Assembly: GCA_904420055.1 (NCBI GenBank)
Contig: CAJFTV010000180.1
Span: 1 to 6,628 of the forward strand
Direction: 5' to 3'
Source: Candidatus Alloscillospira gallinarum
GTDB lineage: Bacteria > Bacillota > Clostridia > Oscillospirales > Oscillospiraceae
DNA length: 6,628 nucleotides
Every line of letters begins with the position of its first letter. The first letter of the stretch is position 1. Below, piece after piece: positions 1-5,768 of this stretch. The notes beneath the pieces are model-generated. The model was not told where the DNA came from and made no database searches. It worked only from the letters and a program-made list of their open reading frames with translations. The translations under genes and the position numbers were made by a program.

Positions 1-357
1 ACTTCCCACCTTTTGGAGCACCCGGAATATCAGGATATTGACAAGGCGCAGAAAATCCTCCGCTACTTCTCCGACGGCAAGGAGCTTTTGAAGCTGCCGG
101 CCCCGGAGATTTCCGGAAATACAAAGATTACAATCGGCCCGGAAAATCTTGCGGAAGAGCTGAAAGATTCCAGCGTTGTCGTGGCAAGATATAATGCGGG
201 GGAAAATTTAGAGGGCATTATCGGCGTAGTAGGCCCCACGAGAATGGATTATCCACGGGTGGCGGCCCGGCTTTCATATATCGCCCAGGGTTTGAGCTGG
301 CTCCTGTCAGGCGGCTTCATGCTCCCGGGCTTCGACGATAAAAACGGACAAAAATAG
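1..357 (+). CDS. hrcA: Heat-inducible transcription repressor HrcA, C-terminal part (5' end outside window)
   Basis: HrcA is the DNA-binding repressor of class I heat-shock genes. It binds CIRCE operators and is kept active by the GroEL chaperonin, so unfolded protein relieves repression. The reading frame is open from base 1 with no start codon, so only the last 118 residues are present, about a third of a usual ~340-residue HrcA. A TTG at 13 is in frame but is simply internal. The visible part is the end of the GAF-like/effector domain. Its hallmark is GVVGPTRMDYPRVAARL, matching the strongly conserved IGPTRMDY.RV segment near the C-terminus of the family, preceded by an IxIGPEN-type segment (TKITIGPENL) and a VVxARY strand. 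The N-terminal winged helix lies upstream of the window. It is followed after 87 bp by grpE on the same strand, as in the standard hrcA-grpE-dnaK operon. Identification is secure from motif plus context. Confidence 0.93.
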   Translation, partial: TSHLLEHPEYQDIDKAQKILRYFSDGKELLKLPAPEISGNTKITIGPENLAEELKDSSVVVARYNAGENLEGIIGVVGPTRMDYPRVAARLSYIAQGLSWLLSGGFMLPGFDDKNGQK

Positions 358-444
358 TCAGCATAAAGCTGCTTTCCATATAACAACCACGTCATATGGC
401 AACAAATCCACAAAATTATCCAACACTTACAGGAGATGATACAT
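358..444 (+). other. hrcA-grpE intergenic spacer with small dyad
   Basis: The 87-bp spacer is AT-rich and holds a short inverted repeat, CCATAT (376-381) and ATATGG (394-399), with a 12-nt loop, and then the grpE ribosome binding site. I see no CIRCE motif (TTAGCACTC-N9-GAGTGCTAA) and no good sigma-A promoter. In Bacillus subtilis the hrcA-grpE junction is a known mRNA processing point. Whether this weak dyad plays any such role is only a guess. Confidence 0.3.
431..435 (+). promoter_or_regulatory. grpE ribosome binding site that decides the TTG start
   Basis: AGGAG lies directly against an in-frame ATG at 436, leaving zero spacing, which is too close for initiation there. It lies 9 nt before the TTG at 445, a normal distance comparable to dnaK (8 nt) and rpiB (7 nt). 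The start at 445 also gives the natural N-terminus MAKKEKKQ. Confidence 0.75.
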
Positions 445-1002
445 TTGGCAAAGAAGGAAAAAAAGCAGGAGGCGGAGAACGCTGTCCCTGAAGAGGCCGC
501 CGCCGACACGGAAGCGACTGCCGAAACAGCAGCTGAGGACACCGCACCCGACACCACAGCTGAGGACAAGACAGCAGAATTTGAGGCGGCTCTCAGTGCG
601 GAGCGTGACAAATATCTCCGACTTGCCGCAGAGTACGACAATTTCCGAAAGAGGACGCAGAAAGAGCGCGAGGCAATTTACAACGACGTAAAATCCTCTA
701 CAGTTCTGGAGCTCTTGCCGGTTTACGACAATCTGGAAAGAGCTCTGGCGCTTGAGTGCAAGGACGAGGCCTTTTACAAGGGCGTTGAACTCACAATGGC
801 CCAGCTGAGGGAAATCTTTAAAAAGCTTGGCGTCACAGAGATTGAGGCCGTGGGCAAGACCTTTGACCCCGCAGAACATAATGCTGTAATGCACATAGAG
901 GACGATAAATACGGTGAGCAGGAAATCGTCGCTGAATTTCAAAAGGGCTTTAAGCTGGGCGACAAGGTAATACGTTTCTCTGTCGTTCAGGTGGCAAACT
1001 AA
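445..1002 (+). CDS. grpE: Nucleotide exchange factor GrpE
   Basis: GrpE is the homodimeric cytosolic nucleotide exchange factor of the DnaK system. It opens the DnaK nucleotide-binding domain to release ADP and so resets the chaperone for the next client. Reading from TTG 445 gives 185 aa, normal for the family. Residues 1-45 are a Lys-rich start then an Ala/Glu/Asp/Thr-rich, probably disordered tail. Residues ~46-110 are a long charged helix with the conserved AEYDNFRKRT (62-71) and LPVYDNLERAL (91-101) blocks. Residues ~135-185 form the beta-wing, with the signature TFDPAEHNAV (139-148) and GFKLGDKVIRFSVVQVAN at the end. An in-frame ATG at 436 would add three residues (MIH) but sits against the Shine-Dalgarno, so TTG 445 is preferred. 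The gene lies between hrcA and dnaK with an 86-bp gap to dnaK and no promoter I trust, so it is presumably expressed from the operon promoter upstream of hrcA. Confidence 0.95.
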   Translation: MAKKEKKQEAENAVPEEAAADTEATAETAAEDTAPDTTAEDKTAEFEAALSAERDKYLRLAAEYDNFRKRTQKEREAIYNDVKSSTVLELLPVYDNLERALALECKDEAFYKGVELTMAQLREIFKKLGVTEIEAVGKTFDPAEHNAVMHIEDDKYGEQEIVAEFQKGFKLGDKVIRFSVVQVAN

Positions 1003-1074
1003 ATTAACCGCTTTGAACATACGTTCCCGGCGGCAGAAAGTTTTAAAACATTAAAATTCAAATACAATAATCTT

Positions 1075-1080
1075 GGGAGG
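1075..1080 (+). promoter_or_regulatory. dnaK ribosome binding site
   Basis: GGGAGG lies 8 nt before ATG 1089 in an AT-rich leader. It is the strongest Shine-Dalgarno sequence in the window, in keeping with the high expression expected of dnaK. It confirms the start giving MGKIIGIDLG. Confidence 0.85.
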
Positions 1081-1088
1081 TTTTAATT

Positions 1089-2960
1089 ATGGGAAAAATC
1101 ATTGGTATAGATCTTGGTACAACAAACTCATGTGTGGCCGTTATTGAGGGCGGCGAACCCGTTGTAATAGCCAACGCAGAGGGGGCGAGAACAACGCCTT
1201 CAGTCGTTGCCTTCTCAAAAGATGGCGAGCGCATGGTGGGTCAGGTGGCAAAACGCCAGGCCGTTACAAACCCGGACCGGACCATCGCATCAATAAAGCG
1301 CGAAATGGGCTCCAATTACCGTGTGACTATAGACGGCAAGAGCTATACACCTCAGGAAATTTCAGCCATGATTCTTCAGAAGCTGAAAACTGACGCCGAG
1401 GGTTATCTTGGAGCAACTGTTACAGAGGCGGTTATAACCGTTCCCGCTTACTTCACAGATTCACAGCGTCAGGCTACAAAGGATGCGGGAAAAATTGCCG
1501 GCCTTGATGTTAAGCGTATTATAAATGAGCCTACAGCCGCAGCTCTCGCCTACGGTCTTGATAAGGAATCAGACCAGAAGATAATGGTCTATGACCTTGG
1601 CGGAGGCACATTTGATGTCTCTGTTCTGGAAATAGGCGAGGGCGTCATTGAAGTTCTTGCAACCGCCGGAAACAACCGCCTGGGCGGTGATGATTTTGAC
1701 CACTGTATTATGAACTACCTCGTTCAGCAGTTTAAGAGTGAAACCGGTATCGACCTGTCAGGTGACAAGGTTGCCATGCAACGTCTCCGTGAGGCGGCTG
1801 AAAAGGCAAAATGCGACCTGTCCGGTGTGACGACTACAAATATCAATCTTCCATATATCACAGCAGACGCAACTGGTCCAAAACACCTTGACCTCACCCT
1901 CACTCGGGCAAAGTTCAATGAACTTACAGACCATCTTGTACAGCAGACCATGGGTCCTGTGAACCAGGCTCTCTCCGACGCTGGCCTGTCCCCGTCAGAC
2001 CTTTCCAAGGTTCTGCTTGTGGGCGGCTCAACACGTATCCCGGCCGTTCAGGAGGCCGTTAAGAAAATTACCGGCAAGGAACCGTTTAAGGGCATTAACC
2101 CCGATGAATGTGTCGCAATAGGCGCGGCTATCCAGGGCGGCGTTCTCGGAGGCGACGTTGAGGGTATCCTCCTTCTGGACGTAACCCCACTGTCTCTGGG
2201 CATTGAGACCATGGGCGGTGTTTTCACAAAGCTTATTGAGCGCAACACAACAATCCCCACAAAGAAGAGCCAGATTTTCTCCACAGCAGCTGACAACCAG
2301 ACCTCTGTTGAAGTCAACGTCCTGCAGGGTGAGCGTGAGATGGCTCAGTACAACAAATCCCTTGGCCGCTTCCATCTGGACGGCATCGCTCCGGCACGCC
2401 GCGGCGTCCCCCAGATTGAGGTCACATTTGATATAGACGCAAACGGCATTGTAAACGTCTCCGCAAAAGACCTCGGCACCGGTAAGGAGCAGCATATAAC
2501 CATCACCTCCTCCTCTAACCTGTCCAAGGAGGATATTGACAGAGCTGTCCGCGACGCCGAGCAGTACGCGGCAGAGGACGCAAAGCGCAAGGAAGAGGTT
2601 GATATACGAAACAACGCCGACCAGCTTGTATACCAGAGTGAAAAGACCCTCTCAGAGATGGGCGACAAGCTGGACGCCGGTGACAAATCCGCCATTGAGG
2701 CCGCACTCTCCAAGGTAAAGACGGCACTCTCCGGCCAGGACACACAGGCAATTAAGTCAGCTACCGAAGAGCTGCAGAAGGCTTTCTACGCCGCCAGCGA
2801 GAAGCTCTATCAGCAGTCCAACCCCCAGGGCGGCACAGCAGGTCAGCAGGGTGGATATAACCCCGGTGCCGGCGCTCAGGGCGGAACAACAGGCCAGCAG
2901 GGCGGCGACTACTACGACGCAGACTACGAAGTGGTTGACGACGACGATAATAAGAAATAA
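1089..2960 (+). CDS. dnaK: Molecular chaperone DnaK (Hsp70)
   Basis: DnaK is the cytosolic ATP-dependent Hsp70 chaperone that binds exposed hydrophobic segments of unfolded proteins, working with DnaJ and GrpE. The product is 623 aa, full length. The nucleotide-binding domain spans ~1-355. It shows the phosphate-1 loop IDLGTTNS (7-14), the catalytic-type Lys70 in SIKR, NEPTAAALAYG (146-156), phosphate-2 YDLGGGTFDVS (168-178) and the adenosine motif VGGSTRIP (311-318). The hydrophobic interdomain linker is LLLDVTPL (361-368). The beta-sandwich substrate domain runs to ~475, and the helical lid to ~575. The tail ~576-623 is Gly/Gln-rich with two QGGT(A/T)GQQGG copies and ends in an acidic stretch (DADYEVVDDDDNKK) resembling the EEVD-like end of many DnaKs. 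Between residues 71 and 85 it lacks the ~25-residue insert of proteobacterial DnaK, a Gram-positive trait. It lies downstream of grpE, probably in the same HrcA-controlled transcript. Confidence 0.98.
   Translation: MGKIIGIDLGTTNSCVAVIEGGEPVVIANAEGARTTPSVVAFSKDGERMVGQVAKRQAVTNPDRTIASIKREMGSNYRVTIDGKSYTPQEISAMILQKLKTDAEGYLGATVTEAVITVPAYFTDSQRQATKDAGKIAGLDVKRIINEPTAAALAYGLDKESDQKIMVYDLGGGTFDVSVLEIGEGVIEVLATAGNNRLGGDDFDHCIMNYLVQQFKSETGIDLSGDKVAMQRLREAAEKAKCDLSGVTTTNINLPYITADATGPKHLDLTLTRAKFNELTDHLVQQTMGPVNQALSDAGLSPSDLSKVLLVGGSTRIPAVQEAVKKITGKEPFKGINPDECVAIGAAIQGGVLGGDVEGILLLDVTPLSLGIETMGGVFTKLIERNTTIPTKKSQIFSTAADNQTSVEVNVLQGEREMAQYNKSLGRFHLDGIAPARRGVPQIEVTFDIDANGIVNVSAKDLGTGKEQHITITSSSNLSKEDIDRAVRDAEQYAAEDAKRKEEVDIRNNADQLVYQSEKTLSEMGDKLDAGDKSAIEAALSKVKTALSGQDTQAIKSATEELQKAFYAASEKLYQQSNPQGGTAGQQGGYNPGAGAQGGTTGQQGGDYYDADYEVVDDDDNKK
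2826..2905 (+). repeat. 29-bp imperfect direct repeat inside the dnaK tail
   Basis: Copies lie at 2826-2854 and 2877-2905 with 4 mismatches in 29 bp, at a 51-bp period (17 codons). They encode QGGTAGQQGG (580-589) and QGGTTGQQGG (597-606), separated by YNPGAGA. This is a partial tandem duplication within the disordered C-terminal tail; it keeps the frame and spares the acidic terminus. Confidence 0.85.
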
Positions 2961-2974
2961 GTGCGCTTTTAAAA

Positions 2975-3004
2975 GTCGGAGGGAAGAAAATTCTTCCCTC
3001 CGAC
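2975..3004 (+). terminator. Perfect 14-bp hairpin after dnaK (terminator-like, no T-run)
   Basis: GTCGGAGGGAAGAA is followed after 2 nt by its exact reverse complement, ending 44 nt after the dnaK stop. The stem is strong, but the next bases are ATGCGGCAAAAG, without the T-run of an intrinsic terminator. A TTTT does follow the stem on the minus strand (bases 2974-2971 read in reverse). The likely role is to end or protect the 3' end of the hrcA-grpE-dnaK message, or to reduce read-through into dnaJ. A weaker structure follows at 3010-3060, with CGGAT/ATCCG arms inside GCAAAAGC/GGCTTTTTGC arms, and could contribute. Confidence 0.55.
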
Positions 3005-3102
3005 ATGCGGCAAAAGCTCTGTTTCACCCGGATATATTCTGTAAATCCGCGGCTTTTTGCGTGTCTATCTAAAATAGCTTCCGACATAGCTTAATTCAAT
3101 AT

Positions 3103-3126
3103 GTAAATCCCGTCAGAAGGGTTTAC
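3103..3126 (+). promoter_or_regulatory. Inverted repeat overlapping the dnaJ -35 box (possible operator)
   Basis: GTAAATCC (3103-3110) and GGGTTTAC (3119-3126) are 8-bp arms, exact at 7 positions with one T/G mismatch (a G-U pair if read as RNA), around an 8-nt centre. The right arm covers most of the -35 hexamer TTTACT (3122-3127), so a bound protein would block the promoter. It does not match CIRCE (HrcA) or the CtsR heptamer repeat GGTCAAA. The regulator, if any, is unknown. Confidence 0.4.
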
Positions 3127-3150
3127 TAAAAACACAAGATATCATATAAT
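3122..3150 (+). promoter_or_regulatory. Sigma-A-type promoter for dnaJ
   Basis: TTTACT (3122-3127, 4/6 of TTGACA) and a perfect TATAAT (3145-3150) are separated by exactly 17 bp in AT-rich DNA. The predicted transcription start is near 3157, giving a leader of about 100 nt before dnaJ. This indicates that dnaJ can be transcribed separately from hrcA-grpE-dnaK. Confidence 0.7.
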
Positions 3151-3159
3151 GACTAAAAT

Positions 3160-3241
3160 CAGGCTGTTCGTGGGCCTGTTTGCCCGCCGGCAGCCTGTAA
3201 CCCCTATTGGCAGGAAATATCAATCCATGGTGTTTTGCCAG
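3160..3241 (+). promoter_or_regulatory. Structured 5' leader of dnaJ
   Basis: Two predicted RNA stem-loops follow the likely start point. The first, 3160-3197, pairs CAGGCTG with CAGCCTG (7 bp). It continues through two possible G-U pairs and one mismatch into GTGGGC/GCCCGC (3170-3175 with 3182-3187, one G-U) around a 6-nt loop. The second, 3207-3241, pairs TTGGCAGGA with TGTTTTGCCAG through about nine pairs including three G-U. It ends 6 nt before the Shine-Dalgarno sequence. ACCCCT (3200-3205) could also pair partly with the GAGGTG ribosome binding site. I do not recognise a named riboswitch or a ROSE-type thermometer; the structure was paired by eye. Confidence 0.4.
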
Positions 3242-3247
3242 ATTTTT

Positions 3248-3253
3248 GAGGTG
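3248..3253 (+). promoter_or_regulatory. dnaJ ribosome binding site
   Basis: GAGGTG ends 4 nt before ATG 3258 (6 nt from the end of GAGG) and fixes this ATG as the start. An in-frame TTG at 3207 has no Shine-Dalgarno sequence and would add 17 residues unlike any DnaJ N-terminus. Confidence 0.8.
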
Positions 3254-3257
3254 TAAT

Positions 3258-4391
3258 ATGGCAGATAAACGAGATTATTATGAGGTGCTGGGTCTCAGTC
3301 GTGGCGCAAGCGAAGACGAGATTAAAAAAGCTTACCGCCAGCAGGCAAAAAAGTGCCACCCGGACCTGCACCCTGACGATAAAGAAGCAGAGGCAAAATT
3401 TAAGGAGCTCAATGAGGCATATGAAGTTTTATCCGACCCGGATAAAAAGGCCCGCTATGACCAGTACGGCCATGCAGGTGTTGACCCCAACTTCGGAGCT
3501 GGCGGGTTTGGCGGCGGATTTAACGGCGACTTTGACCTTGGCGATATATTCAGCTCCATCTTTGGCGGCGGTTTCGGCGGTTTTGGCAGAAACAGCCAGA
3601 CAAACCGCAATGCCCCCAGAAAGGGCGGCCGGGTGTCGGCAAACGTCACAGTTTCCTTTGAGGAGGCCGCCTTCGGCTGTGAAAAAGAGGTCAGCATTTC
3701 ACGCATTGAGACATGTGACACCTGCGGCGGTTCCGGTTGCGCAGACGGCACAACGGCAGAGGTATGCACAAATTGTCATGGCTCAGGTACTGTTGTCACA
3801 CAGCAGCGCACGGCCTTTGGCATGATGCAGTCCACAACCGATTGTCCTGTCTGTCACGGTAAGGGCAAGATTATTCACCAGCCCTGCAGCCGGTGCAAGG
3901 GCGCCGGACTTATTCGCCGCAACAAGAAAATAACAGTAAATATTCCCGCCGGCATTGATGACGGTCAGAGCATCTCTCTGCGTGGTCAGGGCGACGTGGG
4001 CCTTAATGGCGGCGCAAACGGCGACCTCTACATAAACGTCCACGTTATGTCCCACGCCCTATTTGAGAGAGAGGGCACATCGGTATTCTTTGAGCTGCCC
4101 ATAAGCTTTGTACAGGCGGCTCTGGGAGATGAGGTGGAGGTCCCCACCCTTGACGGCAAGGTAAAATACAAAATACCGGAGGGCACACAGACCGGCTCTG
4201 TGTTCCGTCTTAAAAACCGGGGTATTCCCAATCTCCGTGGCGGCGGCAGGGGCGACCAGTATGTCACCGTGAATATTGTAACTCCCACGGATTTGACTGC
4301 TGAGCAGAAGGATATTTTAAGGGAGTTTGCCGAGTCTATGGGACAGCGCACAACCGAAAAGCGCTCCTCCCGCCGGCACAGGAAAAAATAA
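3258..4391 (+). CDS. dnaJ: Chaperone protein DnaJ (Hsp40, type I)
   Basis: DnaJ is the cytosolic co-chaperone that captures unfolded clients and stimulates DnaK ATPase. From ATG 3258 the product is 377 aa, full length. The J domain (1-70) begins with DYYEVLGLSRGAS and carries the essential HPD at 34-36, followed by the NEAYEVLSDPDKKARYDQYG block. The Gly/Phe-rich linker runs ~75-112. The cysteine-rich domain (~140-217) has all four CxxCxGxG zinc motifs: CDTCGGSG (153), CTNCHGSG (170), CPVCHGKG (196) and CSRCKGAG (210). C-terminal domains I/II follow, with IPAGIDDGQSISLRGQG and the VPTLDGKVKYKIPEGTQ block at 296-311. Two oddities are a Cys at residue 33 where KKYHPD is usual, and a short very basic end (EKRSSRRHRKK). 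The gene lies 297 bp after dnaK with its own promoter and ends at an intrinsic terminator, so it looks like a single-gene unit. Confidence 0.98.
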   Translation: MADKRDYYEVLGLSRGASEDEIKKAYRQQAKKCHPDLHPDDKEAEAKFKELNEAYEVLSDPDKKARYDQYGHAGVDPNFGAGGFGGGFNGDFDLGDIFSSIFGGGFGGFGRNSQTNRNAPRKGGRVSANVTVSFEEAAFGCEKEVSISRIETCDTCGGSGCADGTTAEVCTNCHGSGTVVTQQRTAFGMMQSTTDCPVCHGKGKIIHQPCSRCKGAGLIRRNKKITVNIPAGIDDGQSISLRGQGDVGLNGGANGDLYINVHVMSHALFEREGTSVFFELPISFVQAALGDEVEVPTLDGKVKYKIPEGTQTGSVFRLKNRGIPNLRGGGRGDQYVTVNIVTPTDLTAEQKDILREFAESMGQRTTEKRSSRRHRKK

Positions 4392-4399
4392 CACACAGC

Positions 4400-4436
4400 A
4401 AGATGAGACGCAGTTTTTAACGTCTCATCTTTTTTA
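4400..4436 (+). terminator. Intrinsic terminator after dnaJ
   Basis: AGATGAGACG (4401-4410) pairs exactly with CGTCTCATCT (4421-4430) around a 10-nt loop. The stem runs straight into a T-run (TTTTTT, 4430-4435). It starts 8 nt after the dnaJ stop. The reverse strand has no T-run, so it acts only on + strand transcription. It separates the chaperone genes from the membrane protein gene. Confidence 0.93.
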
Positions 4437-4492
4437 TTGTCCTCACTTTACGCTTTCATCTGATACCATTGAAATCTTCATTTCTGCCCGCA

Positions 4493-4539
4493 GCCGCTTT
4501 ATTAAAAACATAAATTATGCCGCTTTTTAAACGGCGGCA
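4493..4539. repeat. Short repeats between dnaJ and the membrane protein gene
   Basis: GCCGCTTT occurs twice (4493-4500 and 4519-4526), each followed by an A/T run. The second copy also pairs with GCGGCA (4534-4539) as a 6-bp hairpin, TGCCGC-N10-GCGGCA. There is no T-run after it on the + strand. The role is unknown; it may be chance in a 241-bp spacer otherwise holding only the dnaJ terminator and the downstream promoter. Confidence 0.3.
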
Positions 4540-4571
4540 GAGGCAAATACCATTTTTATTTAATTCCTCTA

Positions 4572-4600
4572 TATACATTTTTGCAGGTTTTTGCTATTAT
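4572..4600 (+). promoter_or_regulatory. Extended -10 promoter for the membrane protein gene
   Basis: TATACA (4572-4577, 4/6 of TTGACA) and TATTAT (4595-4600, 5/6 of TATAAT) are separated by 17 bp. A TG at 4592-4593 forms an extended -10 (TGCTATTAT). The predicted start is near 4607, about 26 nt before ATG 4633. This distance fits the ATG better than the alternative GTG at 4615. Confidence 0.55.
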
Positions 4601-4632
4601 TTTGTTATTAAATAGTGGAGCGTGTTTTAAAC

Positions 4633-5691
4633 ATGTCTATTATACCTTATATATGTCCCCTACTCCTCTGTCTCTGTACAGTTTTTCTAATATGGGCGGC
4701 AGAGGCGGCACACAGGCCATTCAAGGGTACGACAGAGTGGATTCTCCGTGCGGCCCACCCTCCCCGCATGTCTCCCGGTACGGACAGTTCCGGCAAGCTC
4801 GCGGGGCTTGACGCAGTACCCATAGTAATTGTAACTTTAATTTACTTTGTAATTATGTACCTCGCCTCAGGCGGCGTGGATTTCCAAAATCCCATATCAG
4901 TCATGACTTTTGTCTCTGCCGGGCTGACAATGCCGGTAAATTATTTTATCGCAAAGCTTTTAACCGGTAAATTCAATTCATCAGTTTTTGCAGCAGTCCT
5001 GTGTCTTGCCGACGCGTGGTTTCTCTCCGGCGCTTCCCTTAATCAGGCGGCTGGGCTTTTTGCCGCGACATTATATGTCCTTTTCCTTATAATTTACATA
5101 AACAGGCCATTTTTCATGATACCCGGCGGTATATTTTTGGGCTGTGCAGTATTTTTTGCAAACGGCAATGTAATTTTTGCGCTTCTTGGTGTTATAATCT
5201 CTATTGTGCTGTCCATTTTGCAGGGCAGTGCAAAACCATTTATTGTAAATCTGATTTTCGGCATTGTGGTACCTGCAATCGTGTACTGCGTCCCCAACTA
5301 TATTTTAAATGGGAAAATCACATTTTCTCCCGGTTTTCACTTTGACGGCGTTGCTCTGTCTTTTGTATGTTTTGCCGCCCTGCTTGTTGCAGTAATAACT
5401 CACATTTTCCGGGATAAGAGCTTTGTTGCCCTTTTTGTCTCCTTTGGTTTTATAATAAGCGCTGCCGCGGCGTTCACCGCTGCTGTGCCGCTGCCAGTCT
5501 TAATGGTATTTCCCGCCGTTTATTTGGGAAATATCGTGTTTTCCAGGGGAAAAACCGCCGTGAAGGCGGCGGTGTGGAGTTTTGCCGCTGTGATGCTAAT
5601 ATGCCTCTTGGTACGACTTTCTGTTTGTCTGTTCCCTGAAAACGACATTACTGCTGCCCTTGCGCAGTACCTTGCGGCATATACATTATAA
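4633..5691 (+). CDS. Polytopic integral membrane protein of unknown function
   Basis: I do not recognise the family. From ATG 4633 the product is 352 aa and almost entirely hydrophobic. By eye there are about 11-12 membrane segments, near residues 3-23, 61-80, 88-111, 116-133, 136-156, 160-176, 178-197, 202-220, 237-258, 264-282, 286-303 and 312-333. The only sizeable polar stretch is residues ~24-58, between segments 1 and 2 (RPFKGTTEWILRAAHPPRMS and onward). I see no ATP-binding, peptidase or transporter signature. The LDAVPIVIVTLIYFVIMYL segment is loosely like the first membrane helix of some bacterial family-39 glycosyltransferases, but no acidic catalytic loop is apparent, so that is weak. 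The start is uncertain: GTG 4615 is in frame but has no ribosome binding site, whereas ATG 4633 has GGAG 12 nt upstream, slightly far. The gene has its own promoter and is followed 77 bp later by rpiB. Confidence 0.78.
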   Translation: MSIIPYICPLLLCLCTVFLIWAAEAAHRPFKGTTEWILRAAHPPRMSPGTDSSGKLAGLDAVPIVIVTLIYFVIMYLASGGVDFQNPISVMTFVSAGLTMPVNYFIAKLLTGKFNSSVFAAVLCLADAWFLSGASLNQAAGLFAATLYVLFLIIYINRPFFMIPGGIFLGCAVFFANGNVIFALLGVIISIVLSILQGSAKPFIVNLIFGIVVPAIVYCVPNYILNGKITFSPGFHFDGVALSFVCFAALLVAVITHIFRDKSFVALFVSFGFIISAAAAFTAAVPLPVLMVFPAVYLGNIVFSRGKTAVKAAVWSFAAVMLICLLVRLSVCLFPENDITAALAQYLAAYTL

Positions 5692-5713
5692 ATTATATAA
5701 AAACATGTAAAAC

Positions 5714-5734
5714 CGCCTCACAATACAGTGAGCG
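5714..5734. repeat. Small inverted repeat upstream of rpiB
   Basis: CTCAC (5717-5721) and GTGAG (5728-5732) flank a 6-nt centre and can be extended to CG/CG with one bulged C. No T-run follows on the + strand, so it is not a good terminator for the membrane protein gene. It could be an operator for rpiB or chance. Confidence 0.3.
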
Positions 5735-5755
5735 TAAAAATAATAAGCAAAAGAA

Positions 5756-5761
5756 AGGGAG
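5756..5761 (+). promoter_or_regulatory. rpiB ribosome binding site supporting the GTG start
   Basis: AGGGAG lies 7 nt before GTG 5769, the only start consistent with the conserved MIALGCDHGG N-terminus of the family. Confidence 0.8.
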
Positions 5762-5768
5762 ATTTTAA

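Noticed and set aside
249..1020. Long minus-strand open frames opposite hrcA and grpE
   Set aside because: Low-complexity Ser/Ala/Cys/Leu-rich products antisense to clearly conserved genes, with no homology-like motifs.
1013..1041. TTGAAC at 1013 as a -35 box for dnaK
   Set aside because: The hexamer 17 bp downstream (GAAAGT) is not a -10 box.
1040..1068. Possible promoter before dnaK with TACAAT at 1063-1068
   Set aside because: No acceptable -35 at 16-18 bp, and the predicted start would fall on the Shine-Dalgarno sequence at 1075-1080, leaving no room for normal initiation.
2028..2743. Minus-strand and alternative-frame open frames within dnaK
   Set aside because: They overlap a full-length conserved gene and have no recognisable domain; they are shadows of a GC-biased coding frame.
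3207..3257. Upstream TTG start for dnaJ giving a 394-aa protein
   Set aside because: It lacks a ribosome binding site, adds 17 residues unlike DnaJ N-termini, and lies within the predicted leader; ATG 3258 has GAGGTG.
4533..4706. 12-bp direct repeat GGCGGCAGAGGC at 4533-4544 and 4695-4706
   Set aside because: Only two copies, one in the spacer and one inside the membrane protein gene, with no flanking similarity; most likely chance.
5672..5701. Promoter for rpiB (TTGCGG at 5672, TATAAA at 5696)
   Set aside because: Only 3/6 match at -35 with an 18-bp spacer, overlapping the end of the preceding gene; too weak to claim, although rpiB may need its own promoter.
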